Source: Clostridium sp. CAG:678
Lineage (GTDB): Bacteria; Bacillota; Clostridia; Oscillospirales; Acutalibacteraceae
Direction: 5' to 3'
Assembly (NCBI GenBank): GCA_000431535.1
Contig: HF991824.1
Location: 17,837 to 81,836, forward strand
DNA: 64,000 nt
Shown: positions 62,695-64,000 of the stretch, piece by piece
How the letters are laid out: every line of letters begins with the position of its first letter
Numbering within the stretch: position 1 is the stretch's first letter
Notes under the pieces: generated by a model
What the model was told of the DNA's origin: nothing
What the model saw: only the letters and a program-made list of their open reading frames with translations
The model's database searches: none
Program-made: the position numbers and the translations under genes

Positions 62695-64000
62695 TCATTT
62701 GCAGATCTCGCTGATTTTGAAGGTCTGGAATTCAATATAGCTGCTCGGCTCGGATTCATAGAGCACGCCGATCGTATCCTCGTCGATCTGTGTAAGGCAG
62801 GAATATGCAAAAAATCCTTTGTTGATCTCAACATCCTTAAACCAGTCAATATGGGTGTATCTGCCTTTGATCATGCGCAGTTTGCCCACGGAGATCACAC
62901 CGTCGTTCCTTGTTTTCCGGCTTGCGTGGGAGCAGAATGCATAGCCGTTCGCCGTAATCACGCTCTTTTGGCATTTCGGCGCGTAAAGGGCGGTCTTTCT
63001 GCATTTTTCCCAGGTTTTTGAACTGTCGGCAGAGAGGGAGACCGGTGTTTTTCCGTAACCGTTCTGGCGACCGAGTCCAAGTATCTCTCCGTTTGGCGTT
63101 TCAATCATCTGCCATTCGTCCAGGTTTTCGGCATAAGGGCAGCGCGTCATCCTGTGCCAGGTTTCGCCGTTGTCAATGCTGTAAATAGACGCGGCGCCTT
63201 TTTTTGTGGAATAGAGCGGCATGATCACGCGCCCGTCCTTTGTGGTAACGCCGACACCCGGCGCCACGCCTAAAAAAGTGCCGTCCTCTTCGTTTAAGAT
63301 CATATTTGTTATATCTTTCGGCTCACTCCAGGTCTTGCCGCCGTCAGAACTTTTCAGCATAAACACATAGCACCGTTTCGGCGCTTTCAGCGGCGCGCCG
63401 AATGTTGTTTTCGCGCCTGCCTCGTTTTTTCCGATCGCGCCGTTCAGGTAAATATTGCCCAGATATTCGTCTCCCCGGTAAAGGGAACCGGTCGGCGCGG
63501 TGATCCGGTATTGCGTTGCGTTTTTCTTGGCGTCCAGCACGCTGCCGTCCTCTGCAATGTAATAAAAATTACCGTCCCGGTCATAGATCAGCGGCCGCAT
63601 CCGGCCGTTGAGCATCGCATAGGGGATCTTCTTTTTGTCCAGCAGTTTCTTTCGGTGAAGCCCCATGCACTCCGGCCAGAAATCCGCGATCATGATGATG
63701 TCGCCGTTCGGCGCCACCGCCATGCAGGGATCTATGTAAAAGGCGGATGCATAGCAGTCGCTGGAAATCCGTGTTTCCCTTGCCGGCGGAACGGCAACCG
63801 ATTCAATATCGCTCCAGGTTTTGCCGCCATCCTCGCTGCGGCGAATCGCAAGTTCGATATAGCCCCAGTCCTCACCTGTGGAGGCTCTGTCAATTGCCGC
63901 AATCAGCGTGCCGTTGGCATTAATCAGGCTCGGTATTCTGAACGCAATGCCTCCGTTTGCCGCATTGCTGTTTTTGGTTAATTCTTCTTTCAGGTAAACT
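62695..64000 (-). CDS. Exo-alpha-sialidase (BNR/Asp-box), 5' part off window
   Basis: Removes terminal sialic acids from host glycans. The frame is open to the right edge, with about 435 residues seen. It has the FRIP motif (AFRIPSL) near the visible N-terminus with the Arg of the substrate triad, an Asp box EDGGKTW nearby, then further Asp boxes SSDGGKTW, SIDNGETW and the degenerate SADSSKTW, and IGVLYESE near the end, with the usual catalytic Glu/Tyr region. An internal ATG at 63723 would cut off the FRIP motif and is not the start. No signal peptide can be judged because the 5' end is missing. With nanA at the other edge it points to sialic acid use. Confidence 0.9.
   Translation of the reverse strand, partial: VYLKEELTKNSNAANGGIAFRIPSLINANGTLIAAIDRASTGEDWGYIELAIRRSEDGGKTWSDIESVAVPPARETRISSDCYASAFYIDPCMAVAPNGDIIMIADFWPECMGLHRKKLLDKKKIPYAMLNGRMRPLIYDRDGNFYYIAEDGSVLDAKKNATQYRITAPTGSLYRGDEYLGNIYLNGAIGKNEAGAKTTFGAPLKAPKRCYVFMLKSSDGGKTWSEPKDITNMILNEEDGTFLGVAPGVGVTTKDGRVIMPLYSTKKGAASIYSIDNGETWHRMTRCPYAENLDEWQMIETPNGEILGLGRQNGYGKTPVSLSADSSKTWEKCRKTALYAPKCQKSVITANGYAFCSHASRKTRNDGVISVGKLRMIKGRYTHIDWFKDVEINKGFFAYSCLTQIDEDTIGVLYESEPSSYIEFQTFKISEICK

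Overview
This 64 kb window is chromosomal DNA of a spore-forming, Gram-positive anaerobe of the class Clostridia, probably an Oscillospirales/Ruminococcaceae-type gut commensal. That placement rests on three things: a GerA/GerB/GerC germination operon and a BclA-like collagen protein, strong AGGAGG- or GGTGA-type ribosome binding sites with low-GC sigma-A promoters, and the gene order of the S10-spc-alpha ribosomal operon. Species identity is inference. I saw no rRNA, tRNA, CRISPR array, insertion sequence or prophage gene.

Layout. 1-4.6 kb: end of an N-acetylneuraminate lyase gene overlapping a GH43-like gene, a convergent GH2 beta-mannosidase, and queT behind a structured leader that looks like a preQ1 riboswitch. 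4.6-9.6 kb: DUF421/DUF4363 pair divergent from gerA-gerB-gerC, plus a previously unmarked 49-residue secreted peptide gene. 9.6-12.8 kb: citrate synthase, an 8-TM protein and an AEC-family carrier. 12.9-15.6 kb: darA (c-di-AMP receptor), holB, ricT and a small 2[4Fe-4S] ferredoxin. 15.7-18.2 kb (minus): acetyltransferase, GH30 glycosidase, trmO. 18.3-20.7 kb: polar amino acid ABC transporter whose binding protein appears circularly permuted. 20.7-30.5 kb: esterase, CarD-like regulator, a 1268-residue secreted M14 peptidase with BIG2 and FN3 repeats, a DtxR-family regulator, a zinc-ribbon and a J-domain membrane protein, PAP2 phosphatase, and a glycosyltransferase next to a collagen-like BclA homologue. 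31.8-47.5 kb: one long ribosomal protein operon (rpsJ to rplQ with secY, adk, map, infA, rpoA), preceded by a ~310-nt leader holding a terminator-like hairpin. 47.6-51.8 kb: purE-purM-purN-purO-type-purD. 51.9-58.1 kb: MacA/MacB-like adaptor and permease without an ATPase, an APH-family (NahK-like) kinase, and a small XRE regulator divergent from a polytopic membrane protein, the two sharing a control region with a perfect 16-bp inverted repeat. 58.2-64 kb (minus): IreB and a conserved partner, pheS-pheT behind a T-box leader, and the 3' part of an exo-sialidase gene running off the right edge.

How it fits together. Most of the window is housekeeping. The accessory genes point to life on host glycans (sialidase, sialic acid lyase, beta-mannosidase, GH30, GH43-like, hexosamine-kinase-like), spore formation and spore-surface decoration (Ger proteins, DUF421, collagen-like protein with its glycosyltransferase), and c-di-AMP/Ser-Thr-kinase signalling outputs (DarA, IreB). 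No single wholly unknown multi-gene system is evident. The most unusual items are the permuted solute-binding protein, the XRE/inverted-repeat/membrane-protein locus, the attenuator-like S10 leader, the preQ1-like leader and the ATPase-less MacAB pair.
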